From positions 1-64,000 of the forward strand of contig NZ_JNWV01000011.1 in the NCBI RefSeq assembly GCF_000716535.1: DNA of 64,000 nucleotides, in the 5' to 3' direction. Both the position numbers and the translations under genes were made by a program. The DNA comes from Streptomyces flaveolus (GTDB lineage: Bacteria; Actinomycetota; Actinomycetes; Streptomycetales; Streptomycetaceae). The notes beneath the pieces were generated by a model. That model worked only from the letters and a program-made list of their open reading frames with translations. It ran no database searches and was not told the DNA's origin. Below, in pieces: positions 40,816 through 48,909 of the stretch (positions are counted from its first letter, which is position 1; each line of letters begins with the position of its first letter).

Positions 40816-42561
40816 ATGAGGACACAGCACACGGTGGATCCGGCGGCACTGGTGAACGCCGCCCGAGCGGGGGACCCGGCGGCTCAGGACGCCCTGGTCG
40901 GCGCCTACCTCCCGCTGGTGTACAACATCGTGGGGCGGGCCCTGAACGGTTCGGTCGACGTCGACGACGTGGTCCAGGAGACCATGCTCCGCGCCCTCGG
41001 CTCGCTCGGCGACCTGCGGACCCCGGAGAGCTTCCGCTCCTGGCTCGTGGCCATCGCGATGAACCGGGTCCGGGCGCACTGGCAGGAGAGTCGACACGCC
41101 CCGGACGCCGTGGAGGAGACCGGCGACGTCGCCGACCCCGGTGCCGACTTCGTCGACCTGACCATCGTCCGCCTCCAGCTCTCCGGCCAGCGCCAGGAGA
41201 CCGCGCGCGCCACGCGCTGGCTGGAGCCGGACGACCGGGAGGTGCTCTCGCTGTGGTGGCTGGAGTGCGCCGGCGAGCTGACCCGGCCGGAGATCGCCGC
41301 CGCCCTCGGGGTGTCGCCGCAGCACACGGCGGTACGGGTGCAGCGGATGAAGGCGCGGCTGGAGGCGGCCCGGGTGGTGGTTCGGGCGCTGGACACGCGG
41401 CCCGCCTGCGAGGAGTTGCGCGTTGTGCTGGCCTCCTGGGACGGCCTGCCCTCCGCCCTGTGGCGCAAGCGAATAGCCCGGCACGCCCGCGAGTGCCCGC
41501 GCTGCGGCGGCCTGTGGAGCGGCCTGCTGCCGGCGGAGGGGCTGCTGGCCGGACTGGCGCTGGTGGCGGTCTCGTCGACGCTCCTCGCGACGACACGGTC
41601 GGCGACGGCCACCCTGACCGCGACCACCGCGTCCCTGGGCGTGGAAGCCGCCCCCGACCTGACCCATCCGGGCCCGGACACGAACGCGGGCGCCACCGGG
41701 GAGGGTTACGGCACCACCGGGTCCGGCCCCGGCACCGCCGGACCCGGGGTGGGCGGCCCCATGGACCCCGTCGGACTTCGGGCCTCTCGTCGTCGTACGA
41801 GCGGGCGCGGCGAGGCGCGACGACGGCGGCGGGTCCGGCGCCGGGCCGTCGGAGGTGCCGTGGTGGCCGCCTGTGTGGCCGGCGGCGGCCTCTGGTACTT
41901 CGGCACCGACTCGGGACCGGCGGACACCAGGGAGGCGACCGCCGCGCAGAGCGCCGGCGCCCCCGTCGTGGACCTCGCGGAACCCAGTCCCGTCGAGACC
42001 TCCTCCGCGTCGCCCTCGGCCTCCGCGTCGCCGTCCCCGTCCCCGTCCCGCGCGAAGAAGAAGCCGGGCGCCTCCCGGAGTCCCCGCCCCACGCCGAAGA
42101 GGACCGCTCCCCGGGCCGAGCCGGCCGCGCCCACGACTCCGCCCGCCTCCCGCACCCCGCAGGCCCAGCCGGCGCCCACCGGCACGGTGGCCCAGGTGGT
42201 GGCGCTGGTGAACAAGGAGCGCGCGGCCGCCGGGTGCGGCCCGGTCACCGAGGACCCGCAACTGGACAGGGCCGCCCAGGGCCACTCCGACGACATGGCC
42301 GCCCGCGGCTTCTTCGACCACACCAACCCGGACGGCGACGGCCCCGGCGAGCGCATCACCGCGGCGGGCTACCGCTGGTCCACGTACGGAGAGAACATCG
42401 CGAAGGGTCAGCAGACCCCGCAGGCGGTGATGGACTCCTGGATGAACAGCCCCGGCCACCGCGCCAACATCCTCAACTGCGCGTTCAAGAACATCGGCGT
42501 GGGCGTCCACGACGGCTCGGGCGGCCCCTGGTGGACCCAGGCCTTCGGCGCCAAGCTCTGA
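40816..42561 (+). CDS. ECF sigma factor fused to zinc-finger-like segment, TM helix and CAP/SCP domain
   Basis: A 581-residue fusion. Residues about 10-80 are sigma region 2 (LVNAARAGDPAAQDALVGAYLPLVYNIVGRAL, then DVDDVVQETMLRALGSLGDL). Region 4 follows at 135-185 (RPEIAAALGVSPQHTAVRVQRMKARLEAA). Next comes HARECPRCGG, an anti-sigma zinc-finger-like site, then an Arg-rich patch and a membrane helix VGGAVVAACVAGGGLWYFG near residue 360. A Ser/Pro linker leads to a CAP domain (residues 455-581: VVALVNKERAAAGCGPV, HSDDMAARGFFDHTNPDG, SPGHRANILNC). The CAP domain should lie outside the cell. Adjacent to no anti-sigma gene, it is a one-component membrane sigma. Confidence 0.9.
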   Translation: MRTQHTVDPAALVNAARAGDPAAQDALVGAYLPLVYNIVGRALNGSVDVDDVVQETMLRALGSLGDLRTPESFRSWLVAIAMNRVRAHWQESRHAPDAVEETGDVADPGADFVDLTIVRLQLSGQRQETARATRWLEPDDREVLSLWWLECAGELTRPEIAAALGVSPQHTAVRVQRMKARLEAARVVVRALDTRPACEELRVVLASWDGLPSALWRKRIARHARECPRCGGLWSGLLPAEGLLAGLALVAVSSTLLATTRSATATLTATTASLGVEAAPDLTHPGPDTNAGATGEGYGTTGSGPGTAGPGVGGPMDPVGLRASRRRTSGRGEARRRRRVRRRAVGGAVVAACVAGGGLWYFGTDSGPADTREATAAQSAGAPVVDLAEPSPVETSSASPSASASPSPSPSRAKKKPGASRSPRPTPKRTAPRAEPAAPTTPPASRTPQAQPAPTGTVAQVVALVNKERAAAGCGPVTEDPQLDRAAQGHSDDMAARGFFDHTNPDGDGPGERITAAGYRWSTYGENIAKGQQTPQAVMDSWMNSPGHRANILNCAFKNIGVGVHDGSGGPWWTQAFGAKL

Positions 42562-42568
42562 GGCGCGG

Positions 42569-43312
42569 TCAGCGGCGCGGAGCGCTGCCCGGCGTGTGCC
42601 CGAAGGCACGCCGGAAGACGTCGATGAACGCACTGGCCGAGGACCAGCCGCACCGGTGCGCCACGGCGGTCACCGGCGTGTCCTCGGCCAGCAGGACCAG
42701 CGCGTGGTGCAGCCGTAGTTGGGTGCGCCACTGCGGGAACGTCATCCCGAGGTCGCGGCGGAACAGCCGGGACAGCGTACGGTCGCTCGCCCCGACCTCC
42801 CGGCCCAGCTCGGCCAGGGTGCGGCCGTCGGCCGGATCGGCGCGCAGGATCTCGCACAGCGCGCGCAGCACGGGTGACGCGGGCGTCGGCAGGTGCAGCG
42901 GCTGCCGGGGCGAGGCGCGCAGTTGGTCCAGCAGCACCGCGCGCAGCCGCGCCCGTTCGGGACTGCCGTCCTCCGGGTCACGGGTGTGGGCGACGATCAG
43001 TTCGCGTAGCAGCGGGCCCACGGCGAGCACGGTCGGCGCGTCCAGGCCGAGCGGGTTCTCGGCCGCGGGCAGCCCCACCAGGTGCAGTTCCAACGTGCCG
43101 TGCGCCTGGTGGGCGTGGACGGTGCCGGCCGGCACCCACAGGGCGCGGGTGGCCGGCGCGATCCAGGAACCCGCGCCGGTGGTGACGGCCAGCACGCCCC
43201 GGCCCGCGTAGACGATCTGGTGGTCGTCGTGCCGGTGGGCGTCTATGGCCGCGCCGGGCGCCAGCCACTGGGTACGGGTGGGGGCCACCGGATCGTGGCG
43301 GATCTCCGTCAT
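42569..43312 (-). CDS. AraC family regulator with cupin sensor
   Basis: A 247-residue regulator. The N-terminal cupin has the motif IDAHRHDDHQIVYAGRGVLAV and WIAPATRALWVPAGTVHAH. The C-terminal HTH pair is RTLAELGREVGASDRTLSRLFRRDLG and VTAVAHRCGWSSASAFIDVFRRAFGHTPG. It is divergent from an MFS gene only 55 bp away, the classical arrangement of an AraC-type activator or repressor with its exporter. No ribosome site is seen before ATG, so it may be leaderless. It ends eight bases from the CAP-sigma stop. Confidence 0.9.
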   Translation of the reverse strand: MTEIRHDPVAPTRTQWLAPGAAIDAHRHDDHQIVYAGRGVLAVTTGAGSWIAPATRALWVPAGTVHAHQAHGTLELHLVGLPAAENPLGLDAPTVLAVGPLLRELIVAHTRDPEDGSPERARLRAVLLDQLRASPRQPLHLPTPASPVLRALCEILRADPADGRTLAELGREVGASDRTLSRLFRRDLGMTFPQWRTQLRLHHALVLLAEDTPVTAVAHRCGWSSASAFIDVFRRAFGHTPGSAPRR

Positions 43313-43366
43313 CACATGGCAGATTATCGAAAGCGGGACAGACCGGCGGCGCCGGAGCATGGCCGG

Positions 43367-44545
43367 GTGCGAAGGAAAGCATCGATCACCCTGCTGTCCG
43401 TCGGCCACGCCTGCGTCGACGTCTATCAGGGAGCCGTGGCCTGCCTGATCCCGTACCTCGTCGCCGAGCGCGCCTACGGCTACGCCGCCGCCTCGGGCGT
43501 CGTCCTGGCCGCGTCCCTGCTGTCCTCGGTGGCGCAGCCGTTCTTCGGCGCGCTCACCGACCGCCGGTCCGTCTCCTGGCTGCTGCCGGCCAGTACCCTC
43601 CTGGCCGGCCTGGGCATCGCGCTGAGCGGACGCGGCGGTTCGTACGCGCTGACGCTGCTGTGCGTGGGGGTGTCCGGTGCCGGTGTCGCCGCCTACCACC
43701 CCGAGTCCGCCCGCGTCGCCCGGCTGGCGGGCGGCGGCAGCCACAGCGCCATGGGCTGGTTCTCCCTGGGCGGCAACGTGGGCTTCGCCCTGGCCCCGCT
43801 GCTGGTCGCGGCCGTGGTGGGCACCGGCGGACTGGGCCGGACCCCGCTGCTGGCGCTGCCGGCGCTCGTCGGAGCGGCGCTGAGCCTGGCGGTGCTGCGC
43901 GCACCGGGGCGGGGGCATCTCGCCGGTACGACGGCGGCGGCCGGCCCCGACGACCGCGCGTCCTTCCTGAGGCTGTCGCTGGCCGTGGTCTGCCGCTCGG
44001 TCGTGTTCACCGGCCTGAGCAGCTTCCTGTCCCTGTACGCCGCGCAGCGCCTGGACGGTGGCACGGCAGCCGGTACGGCCGCCCTGTTCGTGCTCTACCT
44101 GGGCGGCGCGGCCGGTTCCGTGCTGGGCGGACGGCTGGCCGGGCGCTGGGACCGGGTGACGGTCTGCCGGTGGTCGTACCTGCTCGCGGTCGCGGCGGTC
44201 GCCGGCGTCGTGTTCGTCCCCGGTCCCGCCCTGTACCTGTGCGTGGCGCTGACCTCGGCCGGTCTGTACGTCCCGTTCTCCCTCCAGGTCACGCTCGGCC
44301 AGGACTACCTGCCCTCACGGGTCGGCACGGCGAGCGGCATCACCCTCGGTCTGACGGTCGGCATCGGCGGGCTGGTGAGCCCGCTGATCGGCCGCGTCGC
44401 CGACGCGACGTCCCTGCGGACCGCCCTGGCCCCGCTGGTCCTGATGCCGGCGTTGAGCTGGCTGCTGTTCCGCACGCTCCCCGAACCCGCGGGGCCCGGC
44501 CGGGCCGATGCTCAGCGGGCCGTTCCGAAGTCCTGGGTCCAGTAG
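43367..44545 (+). CDS. MFS transporter, fosmidomycin-resistance (Fsr) like
   Basis: A 392-residue protein. The start VRRKASITLLSVGHACVDVYQGAVACLIPYL matches the first helix of Fsr-type exporters (GHxxxDxxQG), and SLLSSVAQPFFGALTDR carries loop motif A. The second half has LGGRLAGRWDRV and SRVGTASGITLGLTVGIGGLVSPLIG. GTG at 43367 has GGAG ten bases upstream. The cupin-AraC gene is divergent. Substrate could be a phosphonate or an amphiphilic drug. The last 34 bases overlap the convergent CAP gene. Confidence 0.88.
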   Translation: MRRKASITLLSVGHACVDVYQGAVACLIPYLVAERAYGYAAASGVVLAASLLSSVAQPFFGALTDRRSVSWLLPASTLLAGLGIALSGRGGSYALTLLCVGVSGAGVAAYHPESARVARLAGGGSHSAMGWFSLGGNVGFALAPLLVAAVVGTGGLGRTPLLALPALVGAALSLAVLRAPGRGHLAGTTAAAGPDDRASFLRLSLAVVCRSVVFTGLSSFLSLYAAQRLDGGTAAGTAALFVLYLGGAAGSVLGGRLAGRWDRVTVCRWSYLLAVAAVAGVVFVPGPALYLCVALTSAGLYVPFSLQVTLGQDYLPSRVGTASGITLGLTVGIGGLVSPLIGRVADATSLRTALAPLVLMPALSWLLFRTLPEPAGPGRADAQRAVPKSWVQ

Positions 44546-45375
44546 CTGCCGGGCTGCGCGAGACCGACGCCGATCTCCTTGAACCCGCAGTTGAGGATGT
44601 TGGCCCGGTGGCCGGGGCTGGACATCCAGCCCGCCATGACCTGGTCCGCCGTGCTGTAGCCGTAGGCGACGTTCTCGCCGTAGCTGCTCCAGGTGTAGCC
44701 GGCCCGCGTGATGCGGTCGCCGGGGGAAGAGCCGTCGGAGCCGGTGTGCGACATGTTCTGGTGGGCCGCCATGTCGTCGCTGTGGGCCTGCGCGGCCTTG
44801 GTCAGCGTCGAGTTGAGGGTCAGGGGCTGGCAACCGGCCTTGGAGCGCTCGGCGTTCACGAGGCGCAGGATCTCGCCGGTGACCCCGGACGCCGTGGCGG
44901 TGGGCGCCGGGCTGCTCGGCGCGGCGGGCGCCGCGGACGTGGGAGCGGGGGCGGCGGAAGAGGGTGCCGTGGCGGCGGGAGCGGGGGCCGTGGCCTCGGG
45001 GGCGCCGGGCGCGGTGGTCCGCCAGACCTTGTGGGTCACGGCCTTCTTCTTGTGCGCGGGCCCGTGCTTCTTGGCCTGCCAGGGCGTGCTGGGCCGGGTC
45101 GTCGGACGCGTCGTGGCGCGGGGCGCGGGCGGCGCGCTGGTCTCCGGCGTGACGGTCAGCGGCGCGCCGGTGGTGGAGCCGTTGCTGTCGTGATCTTTGG
45201 GTGCGTACTGCCACTGCCCCACGGGTGCGCTCGTCGCGGTGGTCTGCGCCGGGTCGTCCGTGCCGTACGGCCACTCGGAACAGGCCAGGGCGACGGAAGG
45301 CACGCCCACGGCGCCGACGGCGGCGGCGGTGACGACTATTCGCCGGTAGTGCTTGGTCTTGCGGTGCTGGCCCAT
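44512..45375 (-). CDS. secreted CAP/SCP-domain protein
   Basis: A 287-residue secreted protein. The signal is RRIVVTAAAVGAVGVPSVALA (cleavage near residue 31), followed by a 120-residue Pro/Thr/Ala-rich linker and a CAP domain (ILRLVNAERSKAGCQPLTLN, HSDDMAAHQNMSHTGSDG, YGENVAYGYSTADQVMAGWM, SPGHRANILNCGFKEIGVG). Its CAP domain is close in length and motif to that of the sigma fusion two genes away. Bacterial CAP proteins have few known functions; some act as extracellular proteases or binding proteins. It is convergent with the MFS gene. Confidence 0.9.
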   Translation of the reverse strand: MGQHRKTKHYRRIVVTAAAVGAVGVPSVALACSEWPYGTDDPAQTTATSAPVGQWQYAPKDHDSNGSTTGAPLTVTPETSAPPAPRATTRPTTRPSTPWQAKKHGPAHKKKAVTHKVWRTTAPGAPEATAPAPAATAPSSAAPAPTSAAPAAPSSPAPTATASGVTGEILRLVNAERSKAGCQPLTLNSTLTKAAQAHSDDMAAHQNMSHTGSDGSSPGDRITRAGYTWSSYGENVAYGYSTADQVMAGWMSSPGHRANILNCGFKEIGVGLAQPGSYWTQDFGTAR

Positions 45376-45697
45376 ACGTCAACCTCACTCGGTGATCGCG
45401 GAGGGCTCATTCTCAAGACGGCTTCACGCCGAGTGCAAAGGGTGCTGCTACTACCTCGCCTCGTAGGCCCGCGCGGCCCTTGTCAGACGGGCCGGGAGAT
45501 GCCGACTTCGCGACCGCGATGTTTGCGCAATGCTGGCGGGCCGTCAGAAGCGCGCTCTGGGCGGACGATGCGACGAGGTGCCGAGCGGCGCGCGTGGCAC
45601 GGCTCGAACCGTCACGCGCGCCCATGGCAAGCCGGACAAATCCCATATGTCGGCGGAGCCGCACCTACTATGCGCCCCGCTTAGTCGCCGACACGGC

Positions 45698-45713
45698 TGT
45701 GACGGATGTCACC
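45698..45713. promoter_or_regulatory. CRP-like binding site
   Basis: TGTGACGGATGTCACC matches the TGTGA-N6-TCACA consensus at all but the last base and also fits the streptomycete pattern GTG-N6-G-N-CAC. It lies 323 bp upstream of the CAP gene start and upstream of the decayed region. Direction is uncertain. Confidence 0.5.
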
Positions 45714-46397
45714 TCTTGCCAGGTCGCCGTGTCGTGAAGCCCGCGAAACAGCCGGGCGAGGGGAGCGCCGTGACGGAGATCGTCGACACCGAGCGCCACC
45801 GGCGCCGCCCGGCGGTCGTACTACGACGGAGGTCCTCGGTGGCATCCTGACCACCGCGGTGGACCCAGCCGGTCTGGCCGGTGCTGATGGTGGCCCCGCT
45901 CGTGTTCATCGCGGTCCGGGAGCCCGGAAAGTTCCCACTGACACACCGTCACCCCGAGGGTGGCGTCTTCGGCCTGCGCAACACGGTCCTCGGCTGCTAG
46001 TCCACCGTGGCCATCGCGTGGATCGGGGCGGTCGTCGCCGGCCTGGTCGTCACAAGCCGCTCGAACCGAGCCCGTCGTACATCGAGGTCAAGCGGGCGCA
46101 CTTGTACCCCCTCGGCCCGGTCGGCTTCGGCTCGCGCCGACGACCTGTCCGAGCCGCTGCTCGCGGACGGTCCGCCCTCGGCACCGCCCTGACCCGCTCC
46201 GTCTGCGCGACCGGCTTCGAACGGCCGGACATGGCCGTCTGCCCCTTCCACCAGGGCGCCGCGGTACGGGCACCCAGGGCCCGGTGTTCCTGGCCTTGCC
46301 GACCGTGCGGCCCGGTGACGGTCCCGGCCCCCTCTGACCACCGCGCGACGGCCGGAGCAGAAGCGTCCGGCCGCCGCGCACCCGTGTCCGCTCGCCG
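45714..46397 (+). pseudogene. decayed coding region, probable membrane-protein remnant
   Basis: A GTG with GGCGAGGGG upstream (near 45770) opens a 27-codon frame (VTEIVDTERHRRRPAVVLRR..) ended by TGA. A second frame then encodes LMVAPLVFIAVREPGKFPL and, after an in-frame TAG near 46000, STVAIAWIGAVVAGLVV, two membrane-helix-like segments. A third gives SYIEVKRAHLYPLGPVGFG. No single frame stays open with normal codon bias. I cannot name the family. 45402-45697 holds nothing I can support. Confidence 0.35.
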
Positions 46398-46592
46398 TCA
46401 CTCGTTGTGGAAGACGGCCTTGCTGACCTCGGCGGGGTTCTGGAACTTCTTCTTCCCGAGGTGAGAGATCCGCTCGGTGATCTCCTTGGGCGCGTGGTTG
46501 TTCTCGGCGACCTTCCGAAGCTGGTCGGAAGTGGCCGGGTAGTCCGCGCCCGACAGGGCTTTCTGCAGGTCAGGTGGGGTGATACCCGCCAT
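46398..46592 (-). CDS. DUF2795 domain protein, 64 aa
   Basis: A small protein entirely made of the DUF2795 domain: LQKALSGADYPATSDQLRKVAENNHAPKEITERISHLG in part, ending FQNPAEVSKAVFHNE. The strong GGAGGAG before ATG fixes the start. DUF2795 has no known function but is common in streptomycetes. Its paralogue on the other strand is 350 bp away (46943), and the two align over about 55 residues with a conserved YPA..D.L...A core. The flanked 51-residue acidic protein may belong to the same unit. Confidence 0.88.
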   Translation of the reverse strand: MAGITPPDLQKALSGADYPATSDQLRKVAENNHAPKEITERISHLGKKKFQNPAEVSKAVFHNE

Positions 46593-46777
46593 GGCTCCTC
46601 CAGGCGGTGAGTTGGTTCAGGATCATCGGGCCGGCGCCGCATGCTGCGCCGGACTGGTCAGGTACCCATCCGACGGAAGCGGATTCAGAGATTCCGCGGG
46701 TGATGGGTCCCGCGTCGCACGGGTACCCGGGGCTCCGGAACAGCGCGTCACGCGTGTGAGAGGACCGAGAGCATCCG

Positions 46778-46933
46778 ATGAGCGAGACCACCCCTTCCCA
46801 GGCAGAGGGCGAACCGGAACCGGGCGCTCCCGAGGCCGGGCAGCCGCCCCGCACGACTCCGTCCCAGGCGGAGGGAGCGGACCCCGCCGACGAGAGCGCG
46901 GACGAGACCACAGAGGAGAGCGACGACGCGTAG
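46778..46933 (+). CDS. 51-aa acidic protein with internal repeat
   Basis: A short frame from ATG at 46778 to TAG at 46931-46933. The sequence is Glu/Asp/Pro/Ser-rich with two copies of TTPSQAEG (residues about 4-11 and 28-35), and it ends EESDDA. No family is recognised, and the composition predicts a disordered protein. It ends nine bases before the DUF2795 gene start at 46943, and the intervening GGGAGG serves that gene, so the two are probably cotranscribed. Codon use is normal for the region. Its own ribosome site is weak (AGAGGA). Confidence 0.6.
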   Translation: MSETTPSQAEGEPEPGAPEAGQPPRTTPSQAEGADPADESADETTEESDDA

Positions 46934-46942
46934 GGAGGTGTC

Positions 46943-47266
46943 ATGGGAACGGCACACACCAGCGTCCCCGAGGTGCTGGACGCGCTGAAGGACGTGACCT
47001 ACCCGGCCGACAAGGACCGGCTGGTCTCGGCCGCACGGGAGGCGGGAGCCTCCGAGGAGGTCGTGACGGCCCTGCGCGGCATGCCCGCCGAGGAGTACAC
47101 CAACCGCGCGGACGTGGCGAGGTCGGTCCGGGTGGACCCGGGCTCGGACCTCGGCACCGACGGCACCCGGCGGGGGGAACAGGCGCGGCGCGGCGGCAAG
47201 CCGGGACTCTCCCAGCATCTGCGGGAGGAGCCGAAGACCCCGATCCAGGAGGAGTTCGACCGCTGA
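46943..47266 (+). CDS. DUF2795 domain protein, 107 aa
   Basis: A soluble protein with an N-terminal DUF2795 domain (residues about 8-65: VLDALKDVTYPADKDRLVSAAREAG and ADVARSVRVD) and a charged, Gly/Arg-rich C-terminal tail ending PIQEEFDR. ATG follows GGGAGG by five bases. It is likely coexpressed with the 51-residue acidic protein. Function is unknown; DUF2795 proteins of this kind often sit near stress regulators. Confidence 0.85.
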   Translation: MGTAHTSVPEVLDALKDVTYPADKDRLVSAAREAGASEEVVTALRGMPAEEYTNRADVARSVRVDPGSDLGTDGTRRGEQARRGGKPGLSQHLREEPKTPIQEEFDR

Positions 47267-47355
47267 CCGGTCGAACCGGGCTTGCCCCGGCGCCCCTGAG
47301 GGCAGACCTAGCGTGATCGAACACGTTCTGGACAGGTAGGGCAGGTGGCTCGGCG

Positions 47356-48909
47356 ATGACGCATCCGCACGACCCTCTCGACAGCGGAGCCACCGGCCCT
47401 CTCGGCGACGGAGCCGCCCACCCTCTCGACGGCGCAGCCACCGGCCGTCCCCTTCAGCTGGAGACGCACGGGCTCGACGTGATCGCGGACTCGGAGCGCC
47501 GGGGCACCCCGCGCTCCCTGTTCTGGCCCTGGTTCGGGGCCAACGTGTCCGTGCTCGGACTCAGCTACGGCGCCTTCGCGTTCGGCTTCGGCATCTCCTT
47601 CTGGCAGGCCCTCGTCTCCGGCGTGCTCGGCATCGCCGTATCGTTCCTGCTCTGCGGCTTCGTCGCGGTCGCCGGCAAGCGCGGCTCCGCCCCCACCATG
47701 GTGCTCAGCCGGGCCGCCTACGGCGTGCGCGGCAACCGGCTGCCGTCCGTGATCTCCTGGATGCTCACCGTCGGCTGGGAGACCGTCCTCACCGCGCTCG
47801 CCACGATGGCCACCGCGACCGTCTTCGACAGCCTGGGCTGGGGCGGCGGCACCGAGACCAAGGCGGTCGCCCTCATGGTGGTGGCCGCGCTGACCGTCGT
47901 CGGCGGGGTCATGGGCTTCGACCTGATCATGCGGCTGCAGACCTGGATCACCGTGATCACCGGGGTGCTCACGATCGTCTACGTCGTCCTCGTCGCCGAC
48001 CACATCCACTGGAACACGGTCGACGCCGTGCCGGCGGGCTCGGCGCAGGAGTTCATCGGCGCGCTGGTGTTCATGATGACCGGCTTCGGCCTCGGCTGGA
48101 TCAACGCCGCCGCCGACTACTCCCGCTACCTGCCCCGCGACTCCTCCAGCCGGGGCGTGATCGGCTGGACCGCCTTCGGCGCCTCCCTGGCTCCGCTCGT
48201 CCTGCTGGTCTTCGGCCTGCTGCTGGCCGGTTCCTCCGCGGAGCTGAGCAAGGCCATCGCGGCCGACCCGATCGGCGCGCTGGCGACGCTCCTGCCGACC
48301 TGGTTCCTGGTGCCGTTCGCCCTGGTCGCCGTCCTCGGCCTGGTCGGCGGCGCCGTCCTCGACATCTACTCCTCCGGCCTGGCCCTGCTCTCGGCCGGCC
48401 TGCGGGTGCCCCGCTATGCGGCCGCGCTCTTCGACGGCGTACTCATGATCGCCGGCGCGATCTACATCGTGTTCTTCGCCGACACCTTCCTCGCCCAGTT
48501 CATGGGCTTCCTCACCACCCTCGGCGTGCCCATCGCCGCCTGGGCCGGCGTCATGCTCGCCGACCTGGCCCTGCGCCGCCGCGACTACGACGACGGCGAC
48601 CTGTTCCGGCCGCACGGACGCTACGGCGACCTCCCCCTCCGCCCGCTGGTCCTCACCCTCGCCGCCACGGCCGTCGGCTGGGGCCTGGTCACCAACAGCG
48701 CCGCGGACTGGCTGACCTGGCAGGGCTATCTGCTGGAGCCGTTCGGTCTCGGCGGCAGGACCGGTGCCTGGGCCTACGCCAACCTGGGCGTCCTCGTCGC
48801 CCTGGCCCTCGCCTTCCTCGGCACGCTGCTGCTGGGCCGGGCCCGGGTCCGCTCCCAGGAGGCCAGGGAACCGAGCCCGGCGCTGGACGAGGGGGTGCTG
48901 AACCCATGA
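47356..48909 (+). CDS. NCS1-family purine-cytosine permease
   Basis: A 517-residue protein with 12 predicted helices. The N-terminal 35 residues are a Gly/Ala/Asp-rich tail containing an imperfect repeat (LDSGATGPLGDGAAHPLDGAATG in part). The family core begins DVIADSERRGTPRSLFWPWFGANVSVLGLSYGAF in part, followed by KRGSAPTMVLSRAAYGVRGN, both characteristic of cytosine or allantoin permeases. It imports a nucleobase or hydantoin with H+ or Na+. Its stop overlaps the hydrolase start by four bases (ATGA), so transport and hydrolysis are coupled. Confidence 0.92.
   Translation: MTHPHDPLDSGATGPLGDGAAHPLDGAATGRPLQLETHGLDVIADSERRGTPRSLFWPWFGANVSVLGLSYGAFAFGFGISFWQALVSGVLGIAVSFLLCGFVAVAGKRGSAPTMVLSRAAYGVRGNRLPSVISWMLTVGWETVLTALATMATATVFDSLGWGGGTETKAVALMVVAALTVVGGVMGFDLIMRLQTWITVITGVLTIVYVVLVADHIHWNTVDAVPAGSAQEFIGALVFMMTGFGLGWINAAADYSRYLPRDSSSRGVIGWTAFGASLAPLVLLVFGLLLAGSSAELSKAIAADPIGALATLLPTWFLVPFALVAVLGLVGGAVLDIYSSGLALLSAGLRVPRYAAALFDGVLMIAGAIYIVFFADTFLAQFMGFLTTLGVPIAAWAGVMLADLALRRRDYDDGDLFRPHGRYGDLPLRPLVLTLAATAVGWGLVTNSAADWLTWQGYLLEPFGLGGRTGAWAYANLGVLVALALAFLGTLLLGRARVRSQEAREPSPALDEGVLNP

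Noticed and set aside
47267..47300. tRNA-like GGTCGAACC segment
   Set aside because: It resembles a T-loop by chance; no cloverleaf arms or acceptor stem can be drawn around it.
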